From the NCBI RefSeq assembly GCF_030622045.1, contig NZ_CP130886.1, forward strand, positions 6,394,001 to 6,458,000: a DNA stretch of 64,000 nt, in the 5' to 3' direction. Positions 32,762 through 42,011 of this stretch are shown one piece after another. The DNA is from Planctellipticum variicoloris. GTDB lineage: Bacteria; Planctomycetota; Planctomycetia; Planctomycetales; Planctomycetaceae. The notes below the pieces were generated by a model. That model saw only the letters and a program-made list of their open reading frames with translations, did no database searches and was not told the origin of the DNA. A program made the translations under genes and the position numbers. The stretch's first letter is position 1. The number at the start of each line of letters is the position of its first letter.

Positions 32762-34204
32762 ATGAAGCGGTTATGGTCGATTCTGTTGACGGGTGTTCTG
32801 CTGGCGGCCGGCGGGTTCGCCGCATGGCGTTTCGGTCCGGATCTGCTGGCGTCGAAGGAGGCAGAGCCGGAACCGGCTCCCGAGGTCGAGACGCGTCCCA
32901 AAGATCGCGTCGCGTTAACGGAAGCCAAGGCCGATGCGGCGCATTTGAAGATCGAGGAGGTCACCCGACGGTCGCTGGTTCCTCAGCGCTGGGTTCCGGG
33001 ACGGATCGACTACAACGCCCGACGGCATACTCATATCAAGGCGCCATCGGACGGTGTGATCCGCGAGATCCTGGTTCGCACGGGTGATACGGTGGAAGCC
33101 GGTCAGGCAATGTGCGTCATCGACAGCCCGGATATCGGCGAGCGGCGCGCCGATGTGCAGCAGAAAGAAGACGACCTGAAACTGGCCCGGCGCGAGTCGG
33201 ACTGGTGGCACGAGGTCCAGTCCAATCTCGGCGATCTGATTGGGGCGCTGCGTGAAGCGACGGATCTGCGGAAGGTCCAGGCGACGTTCCAGGACCGGAC
33301 GCTGGGGGACTATCGCAACCAGCTCATCGGGGCCTACTCCCGCTTCCTCCTGGCCGACCGGCTGTCGGCCCGGCTGAAGCCGCTGGCGGACGAAGGGCTG
33401 GCGACCGTGCGGTCTCTGAACGAGCAGGTTTCCGCGCGCGAGATTGGCGAAGCGGAGTTTTCGTCCCTGTGCGAACAAGCGAAGTTCGAAGTTCAGCAGA
33501 AGCGCGGACGGGCCGATTCCGCCTTCGCCGACGCCGAGCGTCGGCTGGCCATCGCCCGGCAGCGACTCTCCTGGCTGACGGGGGGGGGCGAGCCGCCTGG
33601 CGGCATGAAGGATGAGTCGCTCAGCACGTGGCCTCTGGCGGCGCCGATGTCGGGAACGGTCGAAGAAGTGCCGATCGCCCCGCTGGAACGCGTCAAGCAG
33701 GGGGACGATTTGATGCTGGTCGCCGATACGACGCACTTGTACGTGCAGGCGGACATCCGGGAGAAGGACTGGGGGGCGATTCACGTGGCACAGGGGCAGA
33801 TGATCGAGGTCCAGAGCCCGGCGCTCGCGGGGCGTCGACTTGAGGCCAAAGTCTCTTACATGGGGCGTTCGGTCGTCGTCGAGTCGCGGGCCGTGCCGCT
33901 GATTGCCGAGATCGACAACCCCGACGGGCTGTTGCGACCGGGAATGTTTGTGCGGGTGGCGCTGCCGGAGGCGAAACCGCGGGAGGTGGTGGCGATTCCG
34001 GAAGGGGCGGTCGTCAGCCATGAGGGGCGGGTGATGGTGTTTGTCGCCGCGGGCGAACGGGAGTTCGAGGCCCGCGAGATCAAGACGGGAATTCAGGAAG
34101 GGGGAACGGTCGAAGTCGTCGCGGGACTGCAGCCGGGCGAGAAGGTGGTGACGGAGGGGGCGTTCGTCCTCAAGTCGGAACTGCTGCTCGAACCTGAGGA
34201 ATAG
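32762..34204 (+). CDS. RND efflux periplasmic adaptor subunit (HlyD/CusB type)
   Basis: The 480-residue product has an N-terminal anchor (LWSILLTGVLLAAGGFAAW). Adaptor domains follow in order: a barrel-sandwich half (IKAPSDGVIREILVRTGDTV), a long helical hairpin (about 130-280), and the second lipoyl half (PMSGTVEEVPIAPLERVKQG). The beta-barrel and membrane-proximal region comes last (VSYMGRSVVVESRAVPLIAE, AIPEGAVVSHEGRVMVFVA). It would link the inner-membrane pump to an outer-membrane channel. ATG 32762 has GAAGGG 8 bases before it. It lies 160 bases after the His-rich gene and 60 before the pump gene. Confidence 0.9.
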   Translation: MKRLWSILLTGVLLAAGGFAAWRFGPDLLASKEAEPEPAPEVETRPKDRVALTEAKADAAHLKIEEVTRRSLVPQRWVPGRIDYNARRHTHIKAPSDGVIREILVRTGDTVEAGQAMCVIDSPDIGERRADVQQKEDDLKLARRESDWWHEVQSNLGDLIGALREATDLRKVQATFQDRTLGDYRNQLIGAYSRFLLADRLSARLKPLADEGLATVRSLNEQVSAREIGEAEFSSLCEQAKFEVQQKRGRADSAFADAERRLAIARQRLSWLTGGGEPPGGMKDESLSTWPLAAPMSGTVEEVPIAPLERVKQGDDLMLVADTTHLYVQADIREKDWGAIHVAQGQMIEVQSPALAGRRLEAKVSYMGRSVVVESRAVPLIAEIDNPDGLLRPGMFVRVALPEAKPREVVAIPEGAVVSHEGRVMVFVAAGEREFEAREIKTGIQEGGTVEVVAGLQPGEKVVTEGAFVLKSELLLEPEE

Positions 34205-34264
34205 CCTTCCGCCGCGCAACACTCGTTTCCGATCAATTACTCCTGCACGAGCCGAGTGACTCAC

Positions 34265-37200
34265 ATGCTCTCCAAGCTGATCGATTTTTCCCTCGACAAC
34301 CGGCTGCTGATCATTGCGATGATCGCGCTGATGGGTTTGCTGGGGGTTGTGGCGGCGCTGAATCTGCCGATTGACGCTGTGCCCGACATGACCAACGTGC
34401 AGGTGCAGGTGGTCACGGACGCCGGGGCGCTGACGCCGCTCGAAGTCGAGCAGTACGTCACGTTTCCAGTCGAGCTGACGATGGCCGGGCTGCCGGGGGT
34501 CGAGGAGATCCGGAGCGTTTCGAAATTCGGCATCTCGTCGGTGACGGTCGTGTTTCAGGAAGGGACGGACATTTTTCGCGCCCGGCAGGTTGTGAACGAG
34601 CGGCTGACCGACGCCGCCGAGCGAATTCCGCCGGGCTACGGCACCCCGCGGCTGGGCCCTCTGACGACGGCGCTGGGGGAGATTCTGCAGTTCGAAGTTC
34701 GCAGCGACACGCGCACGCCGATGGAACTGCGGACGCTGCTCGAATGGGAGATCTCGCCCCGGCTGCGCGAAGTTCCCGGCGTGACCGAAGTGAATTCGCA
34801 GGGGGGCTACTACAAATCCTTCGAAGTCCGTCCCGATCCCGATCGGATGGCGAGCTTCGGCGTCTCGCTGAGCGACGTGTTCAACTCGCTGCAGCAGAAC
34901 AACAGCACGGCAGGGGGAGGTTACGTCGTCCACCACGGCGAGCAGCGCTTCATCCGGGGACAGGCGTTGCTCAAGGGGGTCGACGACATCCAGCAGGTCG
35001 TGCTGCGGACGTCGCCGCAGGGCGCGCCGATCCTGATCCAGGACGTCGCCGATGTGGTCATCGCCCCCTTGACGCGGCAGGGCGCCGTGACGCGCGACGG
35101 TCGCGGCGAGGCGGTGATGGGCATGACGATGATGCTGATCGGCTCCAACTCGCGCGAAGTCGTGCATGCCGTCAAGGATCGCCTGGTCGAGATCCAGAAG
35201 ACTTTGCCGCCCGACGTCACGCTGGAGGAAACGTACGACCGCGCGGAGCTGATCGGCCGGACGCTGCATACCGTCGAGAAGAATCTCTTCGAAGGGGGCG
35301 TGCTGGTGATCATCGTGCTGCTGGTGATGCTCGGCAGCCTGCGGGCGGGGTTGATCGTGGCCCTCGCCATCCCCCTGTCGATGCTGTTCGCGGCGAACAT
35401 GATGTGGGCCACCGGAATCACCGCCAGCCTGATGAGCCTCGGCGCCATCGACTTCGGTCTGATCGTCGACAGCTCCGTGATCATGGTCGAGAACTGCATC
35501 CGGCGGATCTCCGAGAACCACGCGAACCGTCCGTTCAAAGACGTGATCCGCGATGCCTGCCTGGAAGTCCGCAAGCCGACGATGTTCGGCGAATTGATCA
35601 TCAGCGTGGTTTACGTGCCGATTCTGGCCCTGCAGGGGACCGAAGGAAAACTGTTCAAGCCGATGGCCCTGACCGTGCTCTTCGCCCTGGCGGGATCGCT
35701 GGTGCTGTCCCTGACCTTCATGCCCGCCGTGGCCTCCCTGGCGCTCTCCCGCAAGACCGAGGAAAAGGAGATCTGGATCATTCGCATGATCCACAAGATC
35801 TATCACCCGCTGGTCCATACGACGATCGCCCATCCCGTGTGGACCGTCGTCGTGGCGCTGGTCGTGTCGCTCGGGTGCATCCCGGTCGCGGCCCGGCTCG
35901 GCGGGGAATTCATGCCCCGGCTCGACGAAGGAGACATCCTGATCGAGGTCAACCGACTCCCGAGCGCGACGCTGGAAGACTCGGTCGAGATGTCGACCCG
36001 GATCGAAAAGCTCCTGCTGCCGCTGCCGGAGGTCCGGACCGTGTTCTGTAAGACCGGCCGTCCCGAAATCGCCAACGACATCATGGGCGTCCACCAGACC
36101 GACGTCTGGTGCCTGCTCCATCCGGAACACGACTGGCCCGTCCATAAGTCGCGCAACGAGCTCATCGAAGAAATGTCCGCGCTCCTCAACGACAACGTTC
36201 CGGGAGTCGTCTTCGGCTTCTCGCAGCCGATCGAGATGCGCGTCGACGAACTGGTCGCCGGGGTCAAGGCCGACGTCGCGGTCCTGCTGTACGGCGACGA
36301 TCTGCCGACGCTCAATCGCCTCGGTCAGCAGATTCAGGGACTGATGCGGAAGATTCCGGGCGCCGTAGACGTGAAAGCCGAACACCAGGCGGACCTGCCA
36401 TCGTTGCGCGTCCAGGTCCGGCAGGACGCGCTGGCGCGGTACGGCGTCGACGCCAGCCAGGTGATGCAGACGGTGTCGGCGCTTGGGGGCGAAAAGGCCG
36501 GGCAGGTCTTCGACGGCCGGGCCAGGTTCCCGATCATGGTCCGCATTCCGCAGGCCTGGCGGGAATCGATCGAACTTCTCTCGCAGGTGCCGGTGTTCAC
36601 GGCGGCAGGCCAGCCTGTCCCGCTGGGCGAGCTGGCGGACCTGACGATGGAGGAATCCCCCCCCGCCATCGAGCACGAATCGAACCGACGCCGGACCTAC
36701 ATTCAGGCGAACGTCCGCGGACGCGACGTCGCCAGTTTCGTCCAGGAAGCCCAGCGCGTCCTCGGGCGCGAAGTCCGCCTGCCGACCGGCTACGAGATCC
36801 GCTGGGGAGGGGACTTCGAGAACCTGCAGTCGGCCAGTCTGCGACTGGCGATTGTGACCCCGTTCGTCCTCCTTGTGATCTATCTGCTGCTGCACACGAC
36901 GTTTCACTCGTTCCGCCTGGCGTCGCTGATCTTCCTCGCCGTCCCGATGGCGGCGTCGGGGGGGATTTATTCGCTGGCGTTGCGAGACATGCCCTTCAGC
37001 ATTTCCGCGGGCGTGGGGTTCATCGCTCTGTTCGGTGTGGCGGTCCTCAACGGCCTGGTGTGGGTCAGCGCTGCGGAGCATAACCGCCATGCCGGCATAC
37101 CACCGCGCCAAGCCTCCGAAACGACCGCCTTGACCCGGTTGCGACCGGTTCTGATGACCGCGATGGTCGCCAGCCTGGGCTTCCTGCCGATGGCGATGTC

Positions 37201-37366
37201 GACGACGGCGGGGGCGGAGATTCAGCGTCCGCTGGCGACGGTCGTCATCGGCGGCCTGATCACATCGACGCTGCTGACGGGTCTCGTGATCCCAGCGATC
37301 TACCCCTGGTTCGTCCGCGGTCTGCCTGTCGATCCGGAACAGGCCGCGAAACTCGGGGGGCATTGA
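34265..37366 (+). CDS. CzcA/CusA-type heavy-metal RND efflux pump
   Basis: The 1,033-residue inner-membrane pump begins LIDFSLDNRLLIIAMIALMG and has the HME-RND proton-relay helix AIDFGLIVDSSVIMVEN. Asp396, Asp402 and Glu409 are spaced as in CzcA. Porter-domain motifs DAVPDMTNVQVQV and PGVEEIRSVSKFG and the C-terminal TM block (ALFGVAVLNGLVWVSA, LRPVLMTAMVASLGFLPMA) are all present. It exports divalent or monovalent metal ions by proton antiport; which metal is not readable. No outer-membrane factor gene follows. GTG 34256 is an alternative start three codons upstream. Confidence 0.93.
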   Translation: MLSKLIDFSLDNRLLIIAMIALMGLLGVVAALNLPIDAVPDMTNVQVQVVTDAGALTPLEVEQYVTFPVELTMAGLPGVEEIRSVSKFGISSVTVVFQEGTDIFRARQVVNERLTDAAERIPPGYGTPRLGPLTTALGEILQFEVRSDTRTPMELRTLLEWEISPRLREVPGVTEVNSQGGYYKSFEVRPDPDRMASFGVSLSDVFNSLQQNNSTAGGGYVVHHGEQRFIRGQALLKGVDDIQQVVLRTSPQGAPILIQDVADVVIAPLTRQGAVTRDGRGEAVMGMTMMLIGSNSREVVHAVKDRLVEIQKTLPPDVTLEETYDRAELIGRTLHTVEKNLFEGGVLVIIVLLVMLGSLRAGLIVALAIPLSMLFAANMMWATGITASLMSLGAIDFGLIVDSSVIMVENCIRRISENHANRPFKDVIRDACLEVRKPTMFGELIISVVYVPILALQGTEGKLFKPMALTVLFALAGSLVLSLTFMPAVASLALSRKTEEKEIWIIRMIHKIYHPLVHTTIAHPVWTVVVALVVSLGCIPVAARLGGEFMPRLDEGDILIEVNRLPSATLEDSVEMSTRIEKLLLPLPEVRTVFCKTGRPEIANDIMGVHQTDVWCLLHPEHDWPVHKSRNELIEEMSALLNDNVPGVVFGFSQPIEMRVDELVAGVKADVAVLLYGDDLPTLNRLGQQIQGLMRKIPGAVDVKAEHQADLPSLRVQVRQDALARYGVDASQVMQTVSALGGEKAGQVFDGRARFPIMVRIPQAWRESIELLSQVPVFTAAGQPVPLGELADLTMEESPPAIEHESNRRRTYIQANVRGRDVASFVQEAQRVLGREVRLPTGYEIRWGGDFENLQSASLRLAIVTPFVLLVIYLLLHTTFHSFRLASLIFLAVPMAASGGIYSLALRDMPFSISAGVGFIALFGVAVLNGLVWVSAAEHNRHAGIPPRQASETTALTRLRPVLMTAMVASLGFLPMAMSTTAGAEIQRPLATVVIGGLITSTLLTGLVIPAIYPWFVRGLPVDPEQAAKLGGH

Positions 37367-37469
37367 TCGGCCGAAATTTCGGTCTCCTCAGAACTGGCAA
37401 GAGCTGCTAAATTCTGCGGCCCCATCGGGTTGCCCGTTCTTTCGGCACATCATAAGTCCCGTTGCGACA

Positions 37470-38498
37470 ATGAATTGCCGCTTCGCCACCTCCGGCGTCT
37501 GCGATCCGGCCGGCTCCTGCCGCCGTCGTGGGATCGCAGTCTGCCGTCGGCTCGCTGCGTGCGGCGTCGTGTGCGTGCTGATTCTGGCCGGCTGCCAGAC
37601 GCTCCGGGAGCGGGCGGCCCGTCGCTCCGCGGAATGCAGCGATCTCTGTTCGCAGGCGGCCGCCGCCCACGAAACGGGTCGCAGCGACGAGGCTCGCCAG
37701 TTGCTCGATCAGGCCCGACGGCAGCGACCGGAAGACATCGAAGTCCGGACTCGGCTGGCGGAGATGATGTGGCAGGTCGGTCGTCGCGCCGAAGCGCTGG
37801 AGGAGTTCTCGGCGCTGGCGCACGAGTCCCGGTCGGATGTGAAACTGCTGTCGCGCTACGCCACCGCGCTCTGTGAAACCGGGCAGATCCAGGAGGCCGA
37901 CGTCTGGGCGCAGTCGGCCCTCAGCGTCGATCCCGTGAATGCAGAAGCGCTCCTGGTGCGCGCCCGTTGCGCCGCACAGCGGGCGGACTACTCCGCCGCG
38001 CTGGCGGCGTATCACGAGCTGCTGCAGGTCTCTCCCGACCACGCCGAAGCCCAACTGGGCATGGCGCAGGTGCAGATCGCGCGCGGACAGCCGGAGCTCG
38101 CAGCGCCGGTCCTGCGGACCCTCTTGCAGCATCCGTGGGCGTCCACGATCGTCCAGCATGAAGCCGAATGGTCGCTCGGCCGGGCATATGCCGCCACCGG
38201 AAGATGGGAGGATGCCGCTCGCCTGATGGAACAGGCGATCGCCCAACGCGCCTCCACAGCCGACGACTGGTGTCAACTCGCCACGGCCCAGGCCCGCTGC
38301 GGGCAGATCGCCGAGTCGGGGTCCAGCGTCCAGCACGCCCTGCAGCTCGACGACCGCCACGAGGGCGCCAGGCTGCTTTCCGAAGAGCTGGCGAGAAGCA
38401 GCGCTCCGGACGGCGTGGAACGTGCTGGGTTCCAGGGCGAACTGACGCCCGCCCGACGAACGTCGTATCAAGGGAGCGAAACGGAGTCCCTCCGTTGA
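37470..38498 (+). CDS. TPR-repeat lipoprotein
   Basis: The 342-residue protein has a long basic N terminus and then a lipobox (CGVVCVLILAGCQ, Cys at about residue 42). About six TPR-like helix pairs follow: HETGRSDEARQLLDQARRQR, GRRAEALEEFSALAHESR, TGQIQEADVWAQSALSVDP, ADYSAALAAYHELLQVSPDH and TGRWEDAARLMEQAIAQ. TPR proteins act as scaffolds. It begins 104 bases after the RND pump on the same strand, but a functional link is not shown. It converges on the DUF58 gene. Confidence 0.8.
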   Translation: MNCRFATSGVCDPAGSCRRRGIAVCRRLAACGVVCVLILAGCQTLRERAARRSAECSDLCSQAAAAHETGRSDEARQLLDQARRQRPEDIEVRTRLAEMMWQVGRRAEALEEFSALAHESRSDVKLLSRYATALCETGQIQEADVWAQSALSVDPVNAEALLVRARCAAQRADYSAALAAYHELLQVSPDHAEAQLGMAQVQIARGQPELAAPVLRTLLQHPWASTIVQHEAEWSLGRAYAATGRWEDAARLMEQAIAQRASTADDWCQLATAQARCGQIAESGSSVQHALQLDDRHEGARLLSEELARSSAPDGVERAGFQGELTPARRTSYQGSETESLR

Positions 38499-38535
38499 AC
38501 GCTCGCGCACGTCGAAGTCGCGGTTCTCCGACCGT

Positions 38536-39396
38536 TCACGCGACCGGCTGCAGGACTCCGCGCGGGAACAGATCGTCACGGCAGAGCGTCTCAAGTCCGC
38601 GGTCGACGACCGTCGTGACGAATACGGCCCCGGCGAGGCGGGCGGCCCGCTCCAGCCCCTCTCGCAACTGCTGCAGGCGCGACTGGTAACGGGCGAGCGT
38701 CCGCGGAGTGATCACCAGATCGAGGTGCTCGTCGGTCTCGGGATCCACGAGCCGACGCCCTCCTGGACTGGTGGGTTCCAGCTCCCAGGCGGTGACGGTC
38801 TGAATCAGCCACAGCAGGCCCGCTCCGTCCGCAAGCCGCTGTACGAGCGGCCCGGGTTCGTGGGGAAACAGGAAATCGCTCAGAACAATCCGCAGCCCGT
38901 GCGCCTGCCAGGGGACGGCGCGCGCCGCCACGACCTCCTTCAAACTGCGGCGACCGACGCACGACCAGTTCTGCAGTTGCTGGAGTCCGGAGCCCGACAG
39001 CGCAGATGGGGGCTGACGATCGTCGGCCGCATAGACGCGCGCCGGGCCTCCAAGGCGTTCGGCGAGCATGGCGAGTGCGACCGCCAGTTGCCGGGACACC
39101 CGCCATTTCTCGCCGCTGCCCGCGGCCATCGATCCGCTGGCATCCAGCAGGATGTCGGTCCGGGGGCTCAGCTCTTCCCGATGCAGGCGAATCATCAGTT
39201 GATCGGTGCGGGCGTAGGCCGACCAGTCCAGGTTGCGGACGTCGTCGCCGGGCAGATACTGGCGGTACTCGTGGAACTCCAGGGAACTGCCGGCGGATCG
39301 ACCGGCGATTTCGCCGTTGCGACCGCGCAGAGCGGCGTGCGGCAGCGCCAGTTGCCAGGCGGCGACCGCCCGTTGAACGTCCGGGTCGTCTCTCAC
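38536..39396 (-). CDS. DUF58 protein with VWA-type metal-binding motif
   Basis: The 286-residue protein has the DUF58 signature EFHEYRQYLPGDDVRNLDWS followed by RTDQLMIRLHREE. The VWA-like MIDAS motif is DASGSM (DxSxS). Typical DUF58 proteins are partners of MoxR ATPases. The GTG start at 39396 overlaps the stop of the permease gene as GTGA, so translation is coupled. It has no N-terminal membrane segments, unlike longer DUF58 proteins. It is the last gene of the moxR-ABC operon. Confidence 0.88.
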   Translation of the reverse strand: MRDDPDVQRAVAAWQLALPHAALRGRNGEIAGRSAGSSLEFHEYRQYLPGDDVRNLDWSAYARTDQLMIRLHREELSPRTDILLDASGSMAAGSGEKWRVSRQLAVALAMLAERLGGPARVYAADDRQPPSALSGSGLQQLQNWSCVGRRSLKEVVAARAVPWQAHGLRIVLSDFLFPHEPGPLVQRLADGAGLLWLIQTVTAWELEPTSPGGRRLVDPETDEHLDLVITPRTLARYQSRLQQLREGLERAARLAGAVFVTTVVDRGLETLCRDDLFPRGVLQPVA

Positions 39397-40937
39397 GAAG
39401 CCCCCCCGGTGACGGGCGGAGTGATCGTCGGCGACCAGATTTCCAGGATGCCGGCCACCATTCGCGGCAGGAGCCACGCGAGCACGAGGCCGGCGGCGAT
39501 CAGCAGAATGAACATCGACATCATGACGTCGCCGCTGACGCCCCCTCGATCGATCTCGGACAGCGTTTCCAGCGGATTGCTGACAAAGAGCACCTCGTAG
39601 CCGCCGGGAAGACTGTCCTGCAGCAACTGCGGGAAGTAAGGTCCGATGACTCCCGCGGCGAAAATCAGCAGGGTGATCACGCGGACGTGGGCCGGCTGCA
39701 GCAACGGTCGGAAGAGCTGGCCGATGGCTGCGCCCAGGCCCAGGTAGAAAATGACATAGCCGGCGCAGCCGGCGGCGAGGAGGAGCGTCCGGCGGACGTC
39801 GCCCGGTTCGATCATGTGAAGGCCGTAACCCAGCACGACGATGGCGACCGGCAGCAGGGCCAGTTGAAAGACGAGCAGCAGCAGCCCGCGGCTGCCGCCC
39901 GGCAGCCACGGAACGAGACAGAGGCGCAGGAGCGAATTCCGGGGGAGCCGGCGTTTGAGCCGGCGCGACAGCTCGTCGGGCTCGACGCAGAAGAACATCC
40001 CCAGCGCGGTCCAGTGGAGCGCCGCCGCCACGCAGTAAATCGTCAGCACCTCCCCGGTCAGATGCATCGATCGCGAGAAGTGCCGGGCGGCGATCGGGAT
40101 GGCAATCAGCCAGAACAGGTATTGCAGCGCGGCGATCACCCGGATCCCCGTGCTGCGGTTGTCGCTCTCGAACGTGAGCTGCGAAACGGCGACTTCCTGA
40201 AAAAGAATGACGTACGACACCCCCACCAGGAGCAGCGTTCCGAGCACGCGCCAGAAGTCGCCGTTGAACTCGACCTGAGCGACGACGTTCTCGCCGACGA
40301 CGGCGGCCTGATAGGAAAAGAACGTGCTGACGAGTCCGCCGATGAAGAACATCGAAATCACCCCCTGCAGGTGCCGCTGCCGGCTGACCGTCGCCAGCAT
40401 CAGACCCAGCATGGATGTTCCCAGCGAGATGCAGAGCGTCAGGCTCATCAACAGCAGTGCGCGAGGCAGATCGAAGCCGTCCATCAACGACGTAAACGCG
40501 ATGAACGGCGCGACGGCCGAGAAAAACATCAGAACCTGCAGCAGCGCCCCGAACAGCTTGCCCCAGACGATCTGGCGCGGACGCAACAGCGTGATGCTCA
40601 GCAAGTCGTAGGTGTTGAAGTCCCGTTCCGCGAGCAGCGATCGATAGGCCGAGATCGGTACGAGGACGTGGGCCGCGACGCACAGGACGAAGTAGTAGCC
40701 CATGAAAAACCGATGGCCGGCCGGCGTGTACTCGACCAGCGGACCGGCCCAGGCCAGGCCGCCGACGGTGACGACCCAGGCGCTCGTCAACAGGAGCAGG
40801 AACGTGATGATGAACTGCCGGCTCTTGAGCGACTGCCGGACCTCCTTGACGAGGATCGGATTGAACAGGTCGCTGGCGCGGTCCTGCCAGCGGGAAAGCC
40901 GGTCATCGGTTCCATTCCACAACTCGACAGTGCTCAT
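39393..40937 (-). CDS. ABC-2-type transporter permease (514 aa)
   Basis: About twelve membrane segments are visible, among them FIITFLLLLTSAWVVTVGGL, FMGYYFVLCVAAHVLVPIS, LLLMSLTLCISLGTSMLGLM, GAAIGQLF and MSMFILLIAAGLVLAWLLP. The cytosolic N terminus has NPILVKEVRQSLKSRQF, a common start for ABC-2 permeases. It directly follows the ATPase gene and is probably its membrane partner. The substrate is unknown. Similar ATPase-permease pairs near moxR/DUF58 genes are seen in gliding and envelope clusters, but that comparison is loose. Confidence 0.82.
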   Translation of the reverse strand: MSTVELWNGTDDRLSRWQDRASDLFNPILVKEVRQSLKSRQFIITFLLLLTSAWVVTVGGLAWAGPLVEYTPAGHRFFMGYYFVLCVAAHVLVPISAYRSLLAERDFNTYDLLSITLLRPRQIVWGKLFGALLQVLMFFSAVAPFIAFTSLMDGFDLPRALLLMSLTLCISLGTSMLGLMLATVSRQRHLQGVISMFFIGGLVSTFFSYQAAVVGENVVAQVEFNGDFWRVLGTLLLVGVSYVILFQEVAVSQLTFESDNRSTGIRVIAALQYLFWLIAIPIAARHFSRSMHLTGEVLTIYCVAAALHWTALGMFFCVEPDELSRRLKRRLPRNSLLRLCLVPWLPGGSRGLLLLVFQLALLPVAIVVLGYGLHMIEPGDVRRTLLLAAGCAGYVIFYLGLGAAIGQLFRPLLQPAHVRVITLLIFAAGVIGPYFPQLLQDSLPGGYEVLFVSNPLETLSEIDRGGVSGDVMMSMFILLIAAGLVLAWLLPRMVAGILEIWSPTITPPVTGGAS

Positions 40938-40964
40938 CGAAACACGATCCTTTGCCAGGCCGAA

Positions 40965-41975
40965 TTACTGCATGATGCCGCGAGTAATCGCCATGAACGC
41001 GTCTTCGAGCGTCTCGGTCTTGCCGTGAAACTCGACGATCCGGAAGCCCGCCCGAACGGCGTTCGCCAGGAGCGCCGCGCACGCCTCCTCGTCTCCGGCG
41101 AACTCGAACGCGAATCGCTGCGGCCCGGCGCCGGTCGGGCGTTCGACCCAGGGCTGCTCGGCGAGCCAGCTCTCGAACCGCGCGGCTTCGTCGAGCACGC
41201 GGACCAGCACCGTCCGCTCCGAGGTCCGCCCCTGCTGCTGCCGCTGCTGGTCCTGAATCTCCGCGATCGTTCCCCAGGCGAGAACCCGGCCAGCCTCGAT
41301 GATGCAGGCCGCGTCGCAGATTTCCCCCAGTTCCGTCAGGATATGCGAGCTGATCAGCACCGTCTTGTTGAGCTGCGACGAGAGGAGCGCGATCAGCTCG
41401 CGCAGCTCGACGCGGGCGCGCGGGTCGAGACCCGCGGCCGGTTCGTCGAGAATCAGCACGTCCGGATCGTGGATCAGCGTCCGTCCGAGGCCCAGCCGCT
41501 GCGACTGCCCTTTGGAGAGCGTGTCGATCGGCTTGCTGGAGAGCCGGTCCAGCTCCGTGAAGGTCAGCACCCGATCGAGGGCGTCGCGCCGGCCCGTCCC
41601 CCGGTAGCCGTAGGCGCGGGCATAGAAGTCGAGATACTCGAACACGCTGGTATTCGAGTAACGGCCGAAGCTGTCGGGCATGAAGCCCATCCGTCGGCGA
41701 ACGCGGTCGGGATCGTCGATTACGGAATCGCCGCAGATTTTCGCATCGCCCGAGGTCGGCGTTTCGAGCGTGGCCAGAATCCGCATGGTCGTCGTCTTGC
41801 CGGCGCCGTTCGGCCCGATGAATCCGATGACCTGGCCGGGCCAGGCGGAGAACGAAATATCGTTGACGGCCTTGAGCCGGCCAAAGTGCCGGTGCAGTTG
41901 CTGCACCTCAATCGTCGGGGTGCCGGTGCGGCGCAGCATCGCGCCCGGGGCCGACTTTTCATCGATCGCAACCAT
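40965..41975 (-). CDS. ABC transporter ATP-binding protein
   Basis: The 336-residue ATPase has Walker A GPNGAGKTTTM, a Q-loop region, the signature LSKGQSQRLGLGR, Walker B VLILDEPAAGLDPRAR and the switch His in LISSHILTEL. The C-terminal 100 residues (about 235-336) form the extra domain seen in ABC-2 exporter ATPases. It lies 27 bases upstream of the permease gene and 36 bases downstream of the membrane protein gene in the same operon. Confidence 0.93.
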   Translation of the reverse strand: MVAIDEKSAPGAMLRRTGTPTIEVQQLHRHFGRLKAVNDISFSAWPGQVIGFIGPNGAGKTTTMRILATLETPTSGDAKICGDSVIDDPDRVRRRMGFMPDSFGRYSNTSVFEYLDFYARAYGYRGTGRRDALDRVLTFTELDRLSSKPIDTLSKGQSQRLGLGRTLIHDPDVLILDEPAAGLDPRARVELRELIALLSSQLNKTVLISSHILTELGEICDAACIIEAGRVLAWGTIAEIQDQQRQQQGRTSERTVLVRVLDEAARFESWLAEQPWVERPTGAGPQRFAFEFAGDEEACAALLANAVRAGFRIVEFHGKTETLEDAFMAITRGIMQ

Positions 41976-42011
41976 GCTGTCTCCTGCAATTTCTCGCTCG
42001 CCGACCGGCGA

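Noticed and set aside
32915-37363. 1,482-codon minus-strand frame opposite the RND genes
   Set aside because: It is a shadow of two well-identified genes. His/Arg/Asp-rich composition is typical of antisense frames in GC-rich DNA.
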